Both the position numbers and the translations under genes were made by a program. Below the pieces are notes generated by a model. That model did no database searches and had not been told where the DNA came from. It saw nothing but the letters and a program-made list of their open reading frames with translations. DNA of 64,000 bases, from contig JAAESX010000067.1 of NCBI GenBank assembly GCA_024228935.1, positions 39,012 to 103,011 of the forward strand, read 5' to 3'. How positions within the stretch are numbered: position 1 is the first letter of the stretch; every line of letters begins with the position of its first letter. The DNA is from Pseudomonadota bacterium (lineage in GTDB: Bacteria > Myxococcota_A > UBA796 > CAJQPC01). This document shows, piece after piece, positions 17,365 through 26,776 of the stretch.

Positions 17365-18097
17365 CGACCTGCTCCGCGAGCGCCTGGGCGGCCTCGGACG
17401 GGTCGGCGATGAAGAGCAGGAGCCCTCGCCACACCCACTTCTGCCAGTGGTAGTCGGAGATCTTCCCCTGGGCGACGGCCAGGTGGCAGCGCGGGAGCTC
17501 GCCGCCGTATGCCTCGGAGATCTCGTCGAAGATGAGGTCGAAGTCTTCTTCGTCCGGGCGGTAGCCGACGAAGAAGCAGACGTTCTTGCGGACCACCAGT
17601 CGGACGTCCTTTCGGATGTCGACCAGCTTGCCGGCGTCGCCCGCCGTCAGGACCATGCGGTCCGGAGCCTCGAACCCGCCCCAGATCTTGTAGATCAGCA
17701 GGGTGTCCCCGGCCAGCGGGATGGGGTCTCCGCCGTAGCGGACCTCGTACGCGATCCCCTGGGCGTCTGCGGCCCGCTCCAGGAGATCGTCCCAGCACGT
17801 CGTGAAGATGCGCGGGAAGCGCTTCACGGCGTCCATGTGGAACGAGCCCGGCTCGGTGCCCTCGGCCCCGTGGTGCTCCGTCAGCACCGCGATGAGCGCG
17901 GCGCGACCCAGTCGTCCCTCGAACGCGGCGCTCGCCTCGCGGATCGACGTCCGGCCCTTGAGCATCCGCGCCAGGCGCTTCTGGTCCGGGTACTCGCCGC
18001 CCGAGTCGACGACGGCCTCGAGCGTCGCCCGGCGGCCGACGAACAGGGCACAGCGGCGGTCACGGGTGGCCTCGACGACCTCGATCGGGACGTTCAC
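17357..18097 (-). CDS. SIR2-like domain protein with degenerate active site
   Basis: 246 residues. The layout resembles the SIR2_2-type NADase/deacetylase Rossmann fold of bacterial defence proteins: an N-terminal CALFVGRRATLEA (16-28) where GAGAS is expected, a helical insertion, then FPRIFTTCWDDLLERA (94-109) where TTNYDxLLE is expected. Both the glycine-rich NAD loop and the catalytic Asn (Cys101 here) are altered, so catalysis is doubtful. No effector domain is fused. It overlaps pfkB upstream by four bases (GTGA) and the FAH gene downstream by eight. The assignment rests on motif order and is moderately secure. Confidence 0.6.
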   Translation of the reverse strand: MNVPIEVVEATRDRRCALFVGRRATLEAVVDSGGEYPDQKRLARMLKGRTSIREASAAFEGRLGRAALIAVLTEHHGAEGTEPGSFHMDAVKRFPRIFTTCWDDLLERAADAQGIAYEVRYGGDPIPLAGDTLLIYKIWGGFEAPDRMVLTAGDAGKLVDIRKDVRLVVRKNVCFFVGYRPDEEDFDLIFDEISEAYGGELPRCHLAVAQGKISDYHWQKWVWRGLLLFIADPSEAAQALAEQVDA

Positions 18098-19083
18098 GCC
18101 CGCGCGGCCTCGATGGCGACCTGCAGGGCCGCTCGGTCCCGGACGACCGCGCCGAGCTGCGCCACGGCCAGCGCCGCGACACGCGAGCCGAGGTCACCGC
18201 AGTGCTCCGGGTCCCAGCCCTGGCACCAGCCGTACAGGTAGCCAGCGGCGTAGTTGTCTCCCGCGCCGGTGGTGTCGACCGCAGCCACGGGGTGAACCAC
18301 GACCTGGTGGACGCTGCCGTCGTGGTTCACGAGCGAGCCCCGGCGTCCGATCTTCACGACCGTCGTCCGGCAGACCTCGGCGACCTCGGCCAGCGCCTCG
18401 TGGGCTTCCTTGCCGGTGAGCGCGAGCGCCTCCTCCTCGTTGAGGAACACGATGTCGGCGTAGTCCCGGACGGCGCGCCACATCGAGTCGCGCACGGTGG
18501 AGACGACGAAGGGATCCGCGACGTCCAGCGAGATCGGGATCCCGGCGGCCTTGGCGTGGTCCATGGCCTCCCAGGCGGCCTCGGCCATCGGTCCACCCAG
18601 GAAGAGGTAGCCGGTGACGTGCAGGACCTTCGACGAGGTAATCAGGTCGGCGAACGGACCGATCGCGGCGAGCTCGACGGCGGTCCCGAGGTCCGTGACC
18701 AGCGTCCGCTCGGCGTCCTTGGCGGAGATGAGCGACAGACACTTGCCGGTGTTGCCGGTGCCCTGCTGCAGCGCGTGGCCCCCACAGGCGTCGATCAGCG
18801 AGTCCATGTAGAGCTTGCCGAAGGCGTCATCGCCGACCTGGCCGCAGAAGCGTGCAGACAGGCCCATGAGCCCCAGCGTCGCGATGGTGTTCGCGCAGGA
18901 GCCGCCGGACTGCACGTCCGGGCCCAGGTGCTCGACCTTGGCGTAGTCCGCCTCCCAGCGGTCGTGGGGCTTCGGGTGCATGTGGCCACGATTGAGCTCG
19001 AGGGTCTCGAGCATGCCGTCATCGGGCAGTCGGACCAGGGCATCGACCAGGGCGTTGCCCAGTCCGGCGACGTCGTGCTTCAC
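18094..19083 (-). CDS. PfkB-family carbohydrate/nucleoside kinase
   Basis: 329-residue ribokinase-fold enzyme that phosphorylates a sugar or nucleoside with ATP. It has SGGSCANTIATLGLMG near residue 60, the substrate-lid region CGQVGDDAFG, and the C-terminal catalytic motif DTTGAGDNYAAGYLYG carrying the anion hole and the catalytic Asp. The N-terminus (GNALVDALVRLPDDGMLETL) and long insert resemble the adenosine-kinase-like branch. GTG at 19083 with GGAG upstream is chosen; sequence further upstream is not family-like. It is the first gene of the pfkB-SIR2-FAH-permease-ggt series. Confidence 0.9.
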   Translation of the reverse strand: MKHDVAGLGNALVDALVRLPDDGMLETLELNRGHMHPKPHDRWEADYAKVEHLGPDVQSGGSCANTIATLGLMGLSARFCGQVGDDAFGKLYMDSLIDACGGHALQQGTGNTGKCLSLISAKDAERTLVTDLGTAVELAAIGPFADLITSSKVLHVTGYLFLGGPMAEAAWEAMDHAKAAGIPISLDVADPFVVSTVRDSMWRAVRDYADIVFLNEEEALALTGKEAHEALAEVAEVCRTTVVKIGRRGSLVNHDGSVHQVVVHPVAAVDTTGAGDNYAAGYLYGWCQGWDPEHCGDLGSRVAALAVAQLGAVVRDRAALQVAIEAARA

Positions 19084-19148
19084 AGGGAACTCCGAGGGTG
19101 TCGGGGGGCGACCTAATGCGACGGAGCGCCCCTTGGTAGGCTCCGCCC

Positions 19149-20195
19149 GTGGCAAGACGGCTCGACGCGAAGACACTGCTGGGGATCCTCATCTCGGTCG
19201 TGTGCACGGTGCTGTTCCTCTGGTCGGTCGACTGGGGGGCGCTCGGGGAGGCGCTGAGCAGCGTCCTCGTGCTGCCCGTGGTGGCCGCCTGCGGTCTGTT
19301 GCTGGGCGAGTTCGTGCTTCGAGCGCTGCGCTGGAAGGTGCTGCTGCGGCCACTCGCTCCGAACGCTCGCATCCGCGATCTCTTCGTCGCGACGGTGATC
19401 GGAGCAGCCGCCAACACGCTGCTCCCGCTCCGTGCGGGTGAGATCGCCAAGCCGCTCGTCGCCGCTCAGAAGACCGGCGTGGGGATCCCCCAGGTCGTGG
19501 CCACGGCGGTGATGGAGCGCGTCTACGACATCTTCGGCCTCATCTGCGTCCTGATGACCATGGTGCTGGTCCTCCCCGATGACCCCGGACGTAGCGCCAC
19601 CGACGCCGTCCTGGTCGACAACCTGAAGACGTACGGCGGGATCTTCGGGGCGGTCGCGTTCAGCGCGATGCTCGTCTTCTTCTTCCTGGCTTCGCGTGGG
19701 GCCGCCGCCGGGGCGATCTTCCGGAAGATCACCTCGATCGCTCCGGCCCCTGTCGCTCGGAAGTTCGACTCGCTGTTCGACGGCTTCGTCGAGGGCCTCG
19801 CCAACGCCCGCGATCCGCATGGCCTGTGGCAGGCAGCGCTGTTGTCGATGGCCATCTGGTTCAACGGCGCGCTGGCGATCTACGTGCTCTTCAAGGCCTT
19901 CGAGCTGGCTCTCCCGCTCGGCGCCGCGTGCTTCACCGCGGTCGCCATTGCGCTGACCGTCGCCGTGCCCCAGGCCCCGGGGTTCTTCGGCGTCTTCCAC
20001 GTCGCCATCGAGAAGACGATGCTGCTGTGGTCGGTCGACGGGACCCCGGCCAAGGCCTTCGCCATCGTCTTCTGGGCGGTGTCCTTCATACCCGTCACCG
20101 CGACCGGGCTCCTGGCGATGTGGACGGAAGGCCTGTCGCTGGGTGGACTGTGGAAGGGCAAGGAGTCACACTCCGCCGACGGAGACACCCCATGA
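19149..20195 (+). CDS. Lysylphosphatidylglycerol synthase TM-region / AglD-type flippase-like protein
   Basis: 348 residues with eight or so membrane helices, matching the PF03706 superfamily. The characteristic segment is FVLRALRWKVLLRPL followed by LFVATVIGAAANTLLPLRAG and MERVYDIFGL. Members are thought to move lipids or lipid-linked sugars. No MprF synthase domain is attached. The start is a GTG. Its TGA overlaps the ATG of the downstream lipoprotein (ATGA). Confidence 0.85.
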   Translation: MARRLDAKTLLGILISVVCTVLFLWSVDWGALGEALSSVLVLPVVAACGLLLGEFVLRALRWKVLLRPLAPNARIRDLFVATVIGAAANTLLPLRAGEIAKPLVAAQKTGVGIPQVVATAVMERVYDIFGLICVLMTMVLVLPDDPGRSATDAVLVDNLKTYGGIFGAVAFSAMLVFFFLASRGAAAGAIFRKITSIAPAPVARKFDSLFDGFVEGLANARDPHGLWQAALLSMAIWFNGALAIYVLFKAFELALPLGAACFTAVAIALTVAVPQAPGFFGVFHVAIEKTMLLWSVDGTPAKAFAIVFWAVSFIPVTATGLLAMWTEGLSLGGLWKGKESHSADGDTP

Positions 20196-20911
20196 GCCTA
20201 GTTCTCGCACTGACACTCGCCTGCGGCGACAAAGACACCGACGGAACCACTACGGACAGCACGCCCGAAGGCGACGCCGACACCGATGCGGACGCCGACA
20301 CCGACACCGACACCGATGCGGACACCGACGTCCCGGTCTCGGATGCAGCGGGCAACATCGACCTGCGGGACGGCACGCTGACGGGATCCGTGGCGATCCA
20401 GAAGGCGTTCTCGTTCAGCAGTGAGAACGCCGTGTTCGTCTACGCGTCGAGCAACCCGGACGCGACGTGCGACACGCTGACCGCGGTCTTCGACAAGGAG
20501 ATCTCGGACCCCGACCCGACGTCGCTGTTCACCCCCGGCCACTGCAACCTGACGCTGAGCAAGGTCGGGGGCATGGAGCTCGAGTCCTACGACCTCCAGA
20601 CCGACAGCGGTGCGACGGTGAACGCCACCTGCGCCTACGGCGACGGCTCCTGGGAGTACGAGAGCGGCGGCGACGCCGGCTACTACTGGTCCGGCGAGTA
20701 CTACGACGCCGGCGCCTGGAAGGGCACGCTGAACATGCTGTGGCACGACGAGGGGGCCGAGAGCATGGTCCTCGACGTCAGCCTGAAGGAGTGGGAGGGC
20801 ACGTTCCCCTACTCGGACGAGCGGACGGGCGAGCACAAGGCGTCCGGCTCGGTGAAGGGCCGCATCTACACCGAGTGGTGCGAGGGGCTCGAGAACCTCG
20901 GGATCTTCTGA
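20192..20911 (+). CDS. Lipoprotein with Asp-Thr repeat linker
   Basis: 239 residues beginning MSLVLALTLACGDKD; Cys11 is the likely lipidation site. Residues ~16-46 are an Asp/Thr/Ala low-complexity linker (ADTDADADTDTDTD), common in myxobacterial and bradymonad-like lipoproteins. The remainder is a beta-rich domain with four cysteines and no recognised family. An alternative GTG at 20150 would add MEGQGVTLRRRRHP and supply a basic n-region, but it lies inside the upstream gene. The ATGA overlap favours 20192. Confidence 0.62.
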   Translation: MSLVLALTLACGDKDTDGTTTDSTPEGDADTDADADTDTDTDADTDVPVSDAAGNIDLRDGTLTGSVAIQKAFSFSSENAVFVYASSNPDATCDTLTAVFDKEISDPDPTSLFTPGHCNLTLSKVGGMELESYDLQTDSGATVNATCAYGDGSWEYESGGDAGYYWSGEYYDAGAWKGTLNMLWHDEGAESMVLDVSLKEWEGTFPYSDERTGEHKASGSVKGRIYTEWCEGLENLGIF

Positions 20912-22296
20912 TCCGCTCCTGGCTGCCGGTCATCGCGCTGGCGCTGGCCTGGGCGGTGCTCCCGGCGCTCCCCGCGATCTGGAACGGCGACCTCATCGGC
21001 TCGCCGTGGACGGACCTGTACCCGTCGGTCTGGGGCCTGTGGTGGTTCGCGAGCGAACAGCCGGGACTCCCGCTGCACACCGACCAGCTGGCCGCGCTCG
21101 ATGGCGGCATGCCGTTCTACTACTCGAGCCCGCTGCACGGCTGGCTCGCCTGGCCGCTCCTGGCCGTGTTCAGCGTCCCCGCGACCTGGAACGTCACCGT
21201 GCTCCTGGCGCGCATCGCGACGCCCCTGGTGACGTTCGGCGCCGCTCGGGCCTGGGGGCTCCAGAACCGTGGCGCCCTGGTCGCTGCGGCGGTGTACGGC
21301 TGTGCGCCCTTCTTCCACGGCTACGCGGTCGAGGGCATCGTCGAGGGGCTGGACGGCTGGACGCTCCCGCTGTTCGTCTGGGCCCACCTGGCCGGCCGCC
21401 GCGGGCTCTCAGCCCTGGCCTTCGCGCTCGTCATCGTCTCCAGCTGGTACCTGGGCGCGGTCGCCTGTCTGCTGGCGTTGCTGCTGGGGAAGCGGGCCTG
21501 GCCCGAGGCGCTGGGTGGGCTGGCGCTATCGTTCCCGTTCGTCTGGGCGTTCGCCGGCGCGTTCCCCGGGTCTGCAGGTGTCGGGCCCGAGGTCCAGCGG
21601 ATGATGGGGACGTCGCTCATGCCGGGGATGCCCGGCTGGCTGGCCGACAACCCGTTCGCCAAGACGAGCTGGATCGGCCTGTTCGCCCCCATCGCGGCTG
21701 CGTTCGTGGCGAAGGAGCGCCGCTGGGAGGTCGGCGGTCTCGTCCTGTTCGCCGTGCTGAGTCTGGGCTGGGGCCCCTGGTACCTGCTGCCCGGGCTGTC
21801 GTCCCTGCGCTTCCCGTACCGCCTGATGGCCGGAGCCATCCTGATCCTCGCAGGGCTCGCGGGCCTGGCTGCGGACCGGTGGAAGCACGGCGCCTGGCTG
21901 GCTCCGCTGATCGTGGTCGAGGGCCTGCTGCTGTCACCGGTCGAGCCCATCCTCCCCTCGGCTCCGGCCGACTTCCACCCGATCTACGCCCAGGTCGAGG
22001 GTCCCGTACGCGACATCCCTGGTCCGATGGCCGTCGAGCCGGGTCGGATCAACCCGTCCCGTCCGTGGGCGCGTTGGTTCCTCTACCAGCAGGCCGGGCA
22101 CGGCCAGGCGAGCGTGTGGGCGCCGGACTTCAACGGCGTCGGCGTTCAGGTCGAGACCAGCGAAGGGAAGGCTCCCTACGTCGTGGTCCACACCGACCTC
22201 GTTCGGGACGCGGACGAGGTCGAGTCAGGACTTGTAGCCGCTGACTACATTCTGCTGGACTCGGTGGACGACAAGCGCCTCTACGGGATGCGCTGA
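20908..22296 (+). CDS. Polytopic membrane protein, GT-C glycosyltransferase-like
   Basis: About 462 residues with about ten hydrophobic helices and a periplasmic-type C-terminal segment. The N-terminal loop after helix 1 (GDLIGSPWTDLYPSVWGL) and the Trp/Pro-rich loops recall GT-C or YfhO-like sugar/lipid enzymes, but no definite motif was found. The start is uncertain: CTG at 20908 overlaps the previous stop as CTGA and begins right before helix 1. GTG codons at 20875/20878 are in frame inside the upstream gene. It overlaps the convergent TPR lipoprotein by 16 bases. Confidence 0.55.
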   Translation: MIRSWLPVIALALAWAVLPALPAIWNGDLIGSPWTDLYPSVWGLWWFASEQPGLPLHTDQLAALDGGMPFYYSSPLHGWLAWPLLAVFSVPATWNVTVLLARIATPLVTFGAARAWGLQNRGALVAAAVYGCAPFFHGYAVEGIVEGLDGWTLPLFVWAHLAGRRGLSALAFALVIVSSWYLGAVACLLALLLGKRAWPEALGGLALSFPFVWAFAGAFPGSAGVGPEVQRMMGTSLMPGMPGWLADNPFAKTSWIGLFAPIAAAFVAKERRWEVGGLVLFAVLSLGWGPWYLLPGLSSLRFPYRLMAGAILILAGLAGLAADRWKHGAWLAPLIVVEGLLLSPVEPILPSAPADFHPIYAQVEGPVRDIPGPMAVEPGRINPSRPWARWFLYQQAGHGQASVWAPDFNGVGVQVETSEGKAPYVVVHTDLVRDADEVESGLVAADYILLDSVDDKRLYGMR

Positions 22297-24188
22297 TCCA
22301 GGACGAACGGCAGGTGGTCGGTCGACCACGGGGCCTCGGACTCGATCAGGTTCCAGTTCAATCGGCCTGCCGAGACGCGTGACAGCGACAGGTACGCGAG
22401 CTCGGAGCCGCCATCGACGATGTAGACGTCGACTGCATCAAGCCCCGGGTCCGCGTCGAGGAACAGCCGCGTGCCCCCGAACAGCACCGTCAGCGCCTGG
22501 GACAGCGTCGCTTCGTCCGCAACGCCGGACTGGATGCGAAGAGCCAGCCGCGCGTCCTCTCGAGCTGACGAGATGCTGTTCGGGTGGGGGGTCGCCACCA
22601 GGACGGCGAGTCCCAGGAGGCCCGCCGGTGGATCGACCAGGAGGCCCGCTGCGATCTGCTCGGCGGGGGTGCTCGCGACCCGCTCCGGAGCCTGGAGGGC
22701 CAGCCGCATGAGCTGGACGCGCTGGAACATCGCGCGGGTGCGCTCCAGCGGCGAGGCGCCATCGGCGATGAGCTCGGCGAGCGTCGCGTCGGACAGGGAC
22801 TCGGTGCTGGGGAGCGGCGACAGGATGCGTCCGCCAGCGCGCACCTCCTCGCGGGCGAGCGTGACGGTGCGCTCATACGCGCTCGTGCGGGCCAGGAGCT
22901 CACGGCGCTCGACGCGCGCGTCACGGGCCCAGACGTCGTCCGGCGACAGCGCCCGGGCCAGCCGGCCGTCGTCGTCCATGAGCGTCCGGATCGCGGCGTC
23001 CTGGTTCTGGAGCGCCTGGTCGAGCACCGACATGCCCCAAAGGCGGCCCTCGAGCGTCCCCCACTCGCCCCGAACGCCCAGCATCAGGCCCTCGAGCGGC
23101 GCGATGTCGCCCTCGGACAGCCCGGAGAGGACCTCGGCCTCGGCCGTCCGCCGATACCCCTCGCCCGCATAGGCGAGCGCGTGAGCCGCTGAACCGCGGC
23201 CTCGACCGCGCTCCTTCAGCTCGGTGAGCAGAGCGTCGGCCTCGCGCTGACGGAGCTCGACCACCGCGCTGGAGACAGCGTCGGAGAGCTCCTCGGCTCG
23301 GGCCAGGTCCTGCAGGGCGCCGGCGGCCTGCAGCCGCTCGAACCGCGTCCGTGCCCGCTTCAGGTAGAGCCCTGCCAGGAGCATCGGGTCCGCTCCACCG
23401 AGCCGGCGGGCGTGCTCGAGCTCCTCGATCGCCTGGTCGAGCTGGGCACGGGAGGCGGCCCGTCGTCCCAGCGCCTCGCGGGCACGCGCCTCGATGGGGC
23501 GGGTGTCGAGCTGGTCGTCGAGCTCGGCCGCGCGAGCGATGTGGTCCAGGGCCCGCTCGGGCATGCCGTCGACGATCGCGTCCTCGGCCGCGTCCAGTGA
23601 GCGCGAGGCCAGGATCTCCCGACATCGGCGCTCGGCGGCGGTCCCAGGGAACCGACGCACCAGCGCGAGGAGATCGCTGTCCGAGGCCGAGCGTCCCAGG
23701 CTCCGGAGCGCCTCGTCCGCAGCCAGCTGGTACCGCAGGCTCTCTACATCCGCTGCCATGGGACCGCGGGGGAACCAGTCCAGGTAGTCGTCGCAGAGCG
23801 TGACGGACGGATCCGCGTCGATGCGGTCCCACAGCGCCAGCTCGGCGATCTCGAACGCTCGATCGGCGTAGGGACGGAGCCCGGGCACGTCCGACCCAGC
23901 GCGAATCAGGTCGAAGTTCTCGGCGTAGCCCAGATCACCCAGGACCAGCAGCGCCCGCCCGGCCGCGTCGTCGTTGCCCATGATCTCGGCGCGCAGCGCG
24001 GGGACCGCGTCCCGGTCGAAGGCCACGAGCTCGCGGTAGGCGGCCTGCCACACGTCGTCCCGATCCGAGGCCAGCGTCTTGACCAGCTTCTCCAGGTCAC
24101 GAGGATCCTCCTCGGCCTGATCCGCGAGCGCGACGACCTGCTCGGGAGTGTGCGGAAGACACGCGAGCACCAGGAGGAAAGTGAGCAC
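22281..24188 (-). CDS. Large helical-repeat lipoprotein
   Basis: 635 residues starting MLTFLLVLACLPHT, with Cys10 lipidated. An in-frame TAG lies four codons upstream, so the short signal is real. Residues 30-130 look HEAT-like (DDVWQAAYRELVAFDRDAVP), and 170-360 contain TPR-like helical hairpins (AAEDAIVDGMPERALDHIAR). The C-terminal ~120 residues are mixed alpha/beta (VDVYIVDGGSELAYLSLSRV). It may be a periplasmic scaffold; there is no enzyme signature. It lies divergent from the VWA gene with about 115 bases between starts. Confidence 0.65.
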   Translation of the reverse strand: MLTFLLVLACLPHTPEQVVALADQAEEDPRDLEKLVKTLASDRDDVWQAAYRELVAFDRDAVPALRAEIMGNDDAAGRALLVLGDLGYAENFDLIRAGSDVPGLRPYADRAFEIAELALWDRIDADPSVTLCDDYLDWFPRGPMAADVESLRYQLAADEALRSLGRSASDSDLLALVRRFPGTAAERRCREILASRSLDAAEDAIVDGMPERALDHIARAAELDDQLDTRPIEARAREALGRRAASRAQLDQAIEELEHARRLGGADPMLLAGLYLKRARTRFERLQAAGALQDLARAEELSDAVSSAVVELRQREADALLTELKERGRGRGSAAHALAYAGEGYRRTAEAEVLSGLSEGDIAPLEGLMLGVRGEWGTLEGRLWGMSVLDQALQNQDAAIRTLMDDDGRLARALSPDDVWARDARVERRELLARTSAYERTVTLAREEVRAGGRILSPLPSTESLSDATLAELIADGASPLERTRAMFQRVQLMRLALQAPERVASTPAEQIAAGLLVDPPAGLLGLAVLVATPHPNSISSAREDARLALRIQSGVADEATLSQALTVLFGGTRLFLDADPGLDAVDVYIVDGGSELAYLSLSRVSAGRLNWNLIESEAPWSTDHLPFVLDQRIP

Positions 24189-24303
24189 GGCCGGCCTCTA
24201 TCCCGCGACAAAGACACATTCTCCGCACAGGGTGTAAGGAACCGCCTGGGAGGCTCGTTGTCGGCTCAGAGACCGTCTCTTCTTCGTCCGTCATGGAGTC
24301 CTC

Positions 24304-25704
24304 ATGCAGCGCTGGCATCTCACCGCAGGCCTCGGCCTCGTCGCCGCCCTGGCCGCCCTGGTCGCCCCCGACCTCCGAGCGAGCACCTCGTCCCCCGAGC
24401 TGCCGGTCGATGTCCCCACGCACCAGGACCCCGTGGTCCTGGACGTGTCCCCGGTGCCGATCGACATCGGGAACCTGCACGTCACCGCCGGCCTCGACCA
24501 CCCCGCCGTGCTCGATGGCCAGACCGTCGAGCGCCTGATGGTCATCACCATCGCGGCCGATGACGTCGAGGGTGAGAGCGCCCGACCCGTCAACGTCTCC
24601 GTCGTCATGGACCGCTCCGGCTCCATGGGCGAGCGGGGCAAGATGACGCACGCGAAGGCCGCAGCCCGCGAACTCGTCGAGGCGCTGGACGCCGACGACC
24701 ACTTCTCGTTCATCACCTTCTCGGACCGCGCGCAGGTGCGCGTCCCGATGAGCCAGGTGCTCGATGGCAGCTCGCTCATCCGCTCGATCGACGCGGTCAG
24801 CGAAGGCGGCGGCACGAACCTCTACGAAGGCCTCAGCGTCGGCCTCTCCCAGCTGAGCGGCGTCGCCTCGGACAGCGCCGTGAACCGCGTCATCGTGCTG
24901 TCCGACGGCAAGGCGAACGTCGGCGTCACGAGCCTCTCGCAGCTCAGCTCGCTGGCCTCGCGCGACAACGACGGCGGCGTCCGGGTCAGCACCATCGGAC
25001 TGGGCCTCGACTACAACGAGGACCTGCTCGCTGAGATGGCCGACCGCGGCGGCGGCACCTACCGCTTCGTCAGCGATGCGGACACCCTCGCGGGCGTCTT
25101 CCGCGAGGAGCTCCACCAGATGAGTACCGTGGCCGCCAGCGGCGTCTCCGTCGATGTGGACCTCGAGGGCACCGAGCTCATCGACGTCTATGGCTACGAC
25201 GAGCAGGTCATCGACGATGGCTTCCGCATCTGGATCGGCGATGTCTACGGCGGCCAGACCCGCAAGGTGGTGGCGCGCGTCCGCATGCGGGCCACCGGCG
25301 TCGGCACCGAGCACCTGGCGGGCGTCGTCCAGGTGTCCGAGTCGGCCGGGGCGCTCCAGCCCATCGACGTGACGGCCTCGGTCGAGAACAACCGCCTCGT
25401 CGTCGAGAAGACCGTGAACCGCGAACTGGCCATCCTCGGCAACGAGGCCGAGGCCGGCGACCTCGCCCAGCAGGCCGCCTCGGCGTACCAGAACGGCGAC
25501 CGGAAGAAGAGCGTCGATCTGCTCGATGCCAGCTCGCTCGTCGCGGGCATGGCGGCCAGTCGGTACAGCTCCCCTCGCCTCGAGGACCGCGCCGCAGCCC
25601 TCGAGGAGCAGAACGTCCAGTACGAGGCCTTCGAGCCCGAGACGGACGAGGGTCGCTACAACATCAAGATGAACAAGGAGGTCGGTCGTGACTGGGCTTA
25701 CTGA
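24304..25704 (+). CDS. Exported von Willebrand factor A-domain protein
   Basis: 466 residues with an ordinary signal peptide (MQRWHLTAGLGLVAALAALV). The VWA domain begins near residue 98. The metal-ion-dependent adhesion site is intact: Asp103-x-Ser105-x-Ser107 in DRSGSMG, a threonine in GGGTNLYEG, and Asp in VLSDGKANVG. A beta-sandwich and a helical segment (RELAILGNEAEAGDLAQQAA) follow. This layout matches YfbK-like secreted VWA proteins that bind protein partners via Mg2+. GGAG is seven bases before the ATG. It overlaps the next gene by 17 bases. Confidence 0.87.
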   Translation: MQRWHLTAGLGLVAALAALVAPDLRASTSSPELPVDVPTHQDPVVLDVSPVPIDIGNLHVTAGLDHPAVLDGQTVERLMVITIAADDVEGESARPVNVSVVMDRSGSMGERGKMTHAKAAARELVEALDADDHFSFITFSDRAQVRVPMSQVLDGSSLIRSIDAVSEGGGTNLYEGLSVGLSQLSGVASDSAVNRVIVLSDGKANVGVTSLSQLSSLASRDNDGGVRVSTIGLGLDYNEDLLAEMADRGGGTYRFVSDADTLAGVFREELHQMSTVAASGVSVDVDLEGTELIDVYGYDEQVIDDGFRIWIGDVYGGQTRKVVARVRMRATGVGTEHLAGVVQVSESAGALQPIDVTASVENNRLVVEKTVNRELAILGNEAEAGDLAQQAASAYQNGDRKKSVDLLDASSLVAGMAASRYSSPRLEDRAAALEEQNVQYEAFEPETDEGRYNIKMNKEVGRDWAY

Positions 25705-26776
25705 GTCTCGGACCTCCGAGGCCCTCGCACCGACCGCTCACGGCACGCTCGCCCTTCGCGACGGTGGCCCCCGCCGCGTCGCGATCGAGCTCGCCGCGTT
25801 CACCGGTGGCTTCGCCTGCACGTTCGCGTGGGCCGAATTCATGGGCTGGCTGCACAGCTCGCCCAGCGTCGTCTTCGGCGCAGCCCTCGGCATCGGCATG
25901 CTCGCGTCCGCCCCTCGGAAGTTCCTGTGGGCGCCGCTGTTGCTGGTGCTCGGCGCCGGGCTCGCCTGGGCCAGCCCGATGGGCATCCCCGCCGTCCTGC
26001 TTGCCGGCGCGTCCGTCGGAGCGCTCGGCGCCTACGTGCGCACCGAGGACTCGACCCGCCTCGACCTCGCCAATGGGGCCCTGGCCGGTACCGCGGCGGC
26101 CGGCATGGCTGCGGTCCTGCTCGTCAGTGGCGCGCTGTTCGGCCTCCACCCCGTCATCGGCTTCGCGCTGGTCGGCCTGCTCGCCGCGCTGGCCATCGTG
26201 CCGAGCCTCGTCGAGTTCCGGGCCCAGTCGCTCGTCCCGTCGGCCAAGGCCGTCGAGGCCACTCTGGCCCAGCCCTACCGCCCCCCAGTCCACCGGGCCC
26301 TCGAGCTGCACGCCTTGCTGCGTGCAGCCAAGCCGGACCGCGAGATGATGGAGGGCCTGCACGAGGTCGTCAGCTGGGTCTACCGGCTGGCCCAGAGCAT
26401 CCAGACGCTCAGCCAGGACCTGTCCGCCGTGGACGACGCCGACCTGAACGACCGCATCGAGATGCTCATCCTCGAGGCCGACGAGTCCAAGGACGAGTTC
26501 CTGCGTGACCGCCGCCTGGCGACCGCCGAGCACCTCAAGAAGCTGCTGTCCCACGCCGACCAGCTCCGGCTGGAGCGTGAGCGCTGTGCGTCGATGCAGG
26601 ACTACGCGCTGGCCTACCTCGAGGAGGCCCGCCTGGGTCTCACGCTGGCCCGCAGCCTGCCCGGCGAGCACGCTCCCGCCCGCCTCAACGAGGTCCTCGA
26701 CAAGCTTCGCGGCCACGCGCGAGACGGAGACGCCCGACGCCGCACGGCGCGCGAGGTCCAGTCCCTCAGCGCCTGA
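25688..26776 (+). CDS. Membrane protein with C-terminal helical domain
   Basis: 362 residues. About six hydrophobic helices occupy residues 30-175. The C-terminal ~180 residues are soluble, charged and helical with coiled-coil character (DESKDEFLRDRRLATAEHLK; LRLERERCASMQDYALAYLE). The GTG start lies inside the end of the VWA gene, implying coupling and a possible shared complex. The family is not recognised. It abuts the convergent gene with no intergenic base. Confidence 0.6.
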   Translation: MTGLTESRTSEALAPTAHGTLALRDGGPRRVAIELAAFTGGFACTFAWAEFMGWLHSSPSVVFGAALGIGMLASAPRKFLWAPLLLVLGAGLAWASPMGIPAVLLAGASVGALGAYVRTEDSTRLDLANGALAGTAAAGMAAVLLVSGALFGLHPVIGFALVGLLAALAIVPSLVEFRAQSLVPSAKAVEATLAQPYRPPVHRALELHALLRAAKPDREMMEGLHEVVSWVYRLAQSIQTLSQDLSAVDDADLNDRIEMLILEADESKDEFLRDRRLATAEHLKKLLSHADQLRLERERCASMQDYALAYLEEARLGLTLARSLPGEHAPARLNEVLDKLRGHARDGDARRRTAREVQSLSA

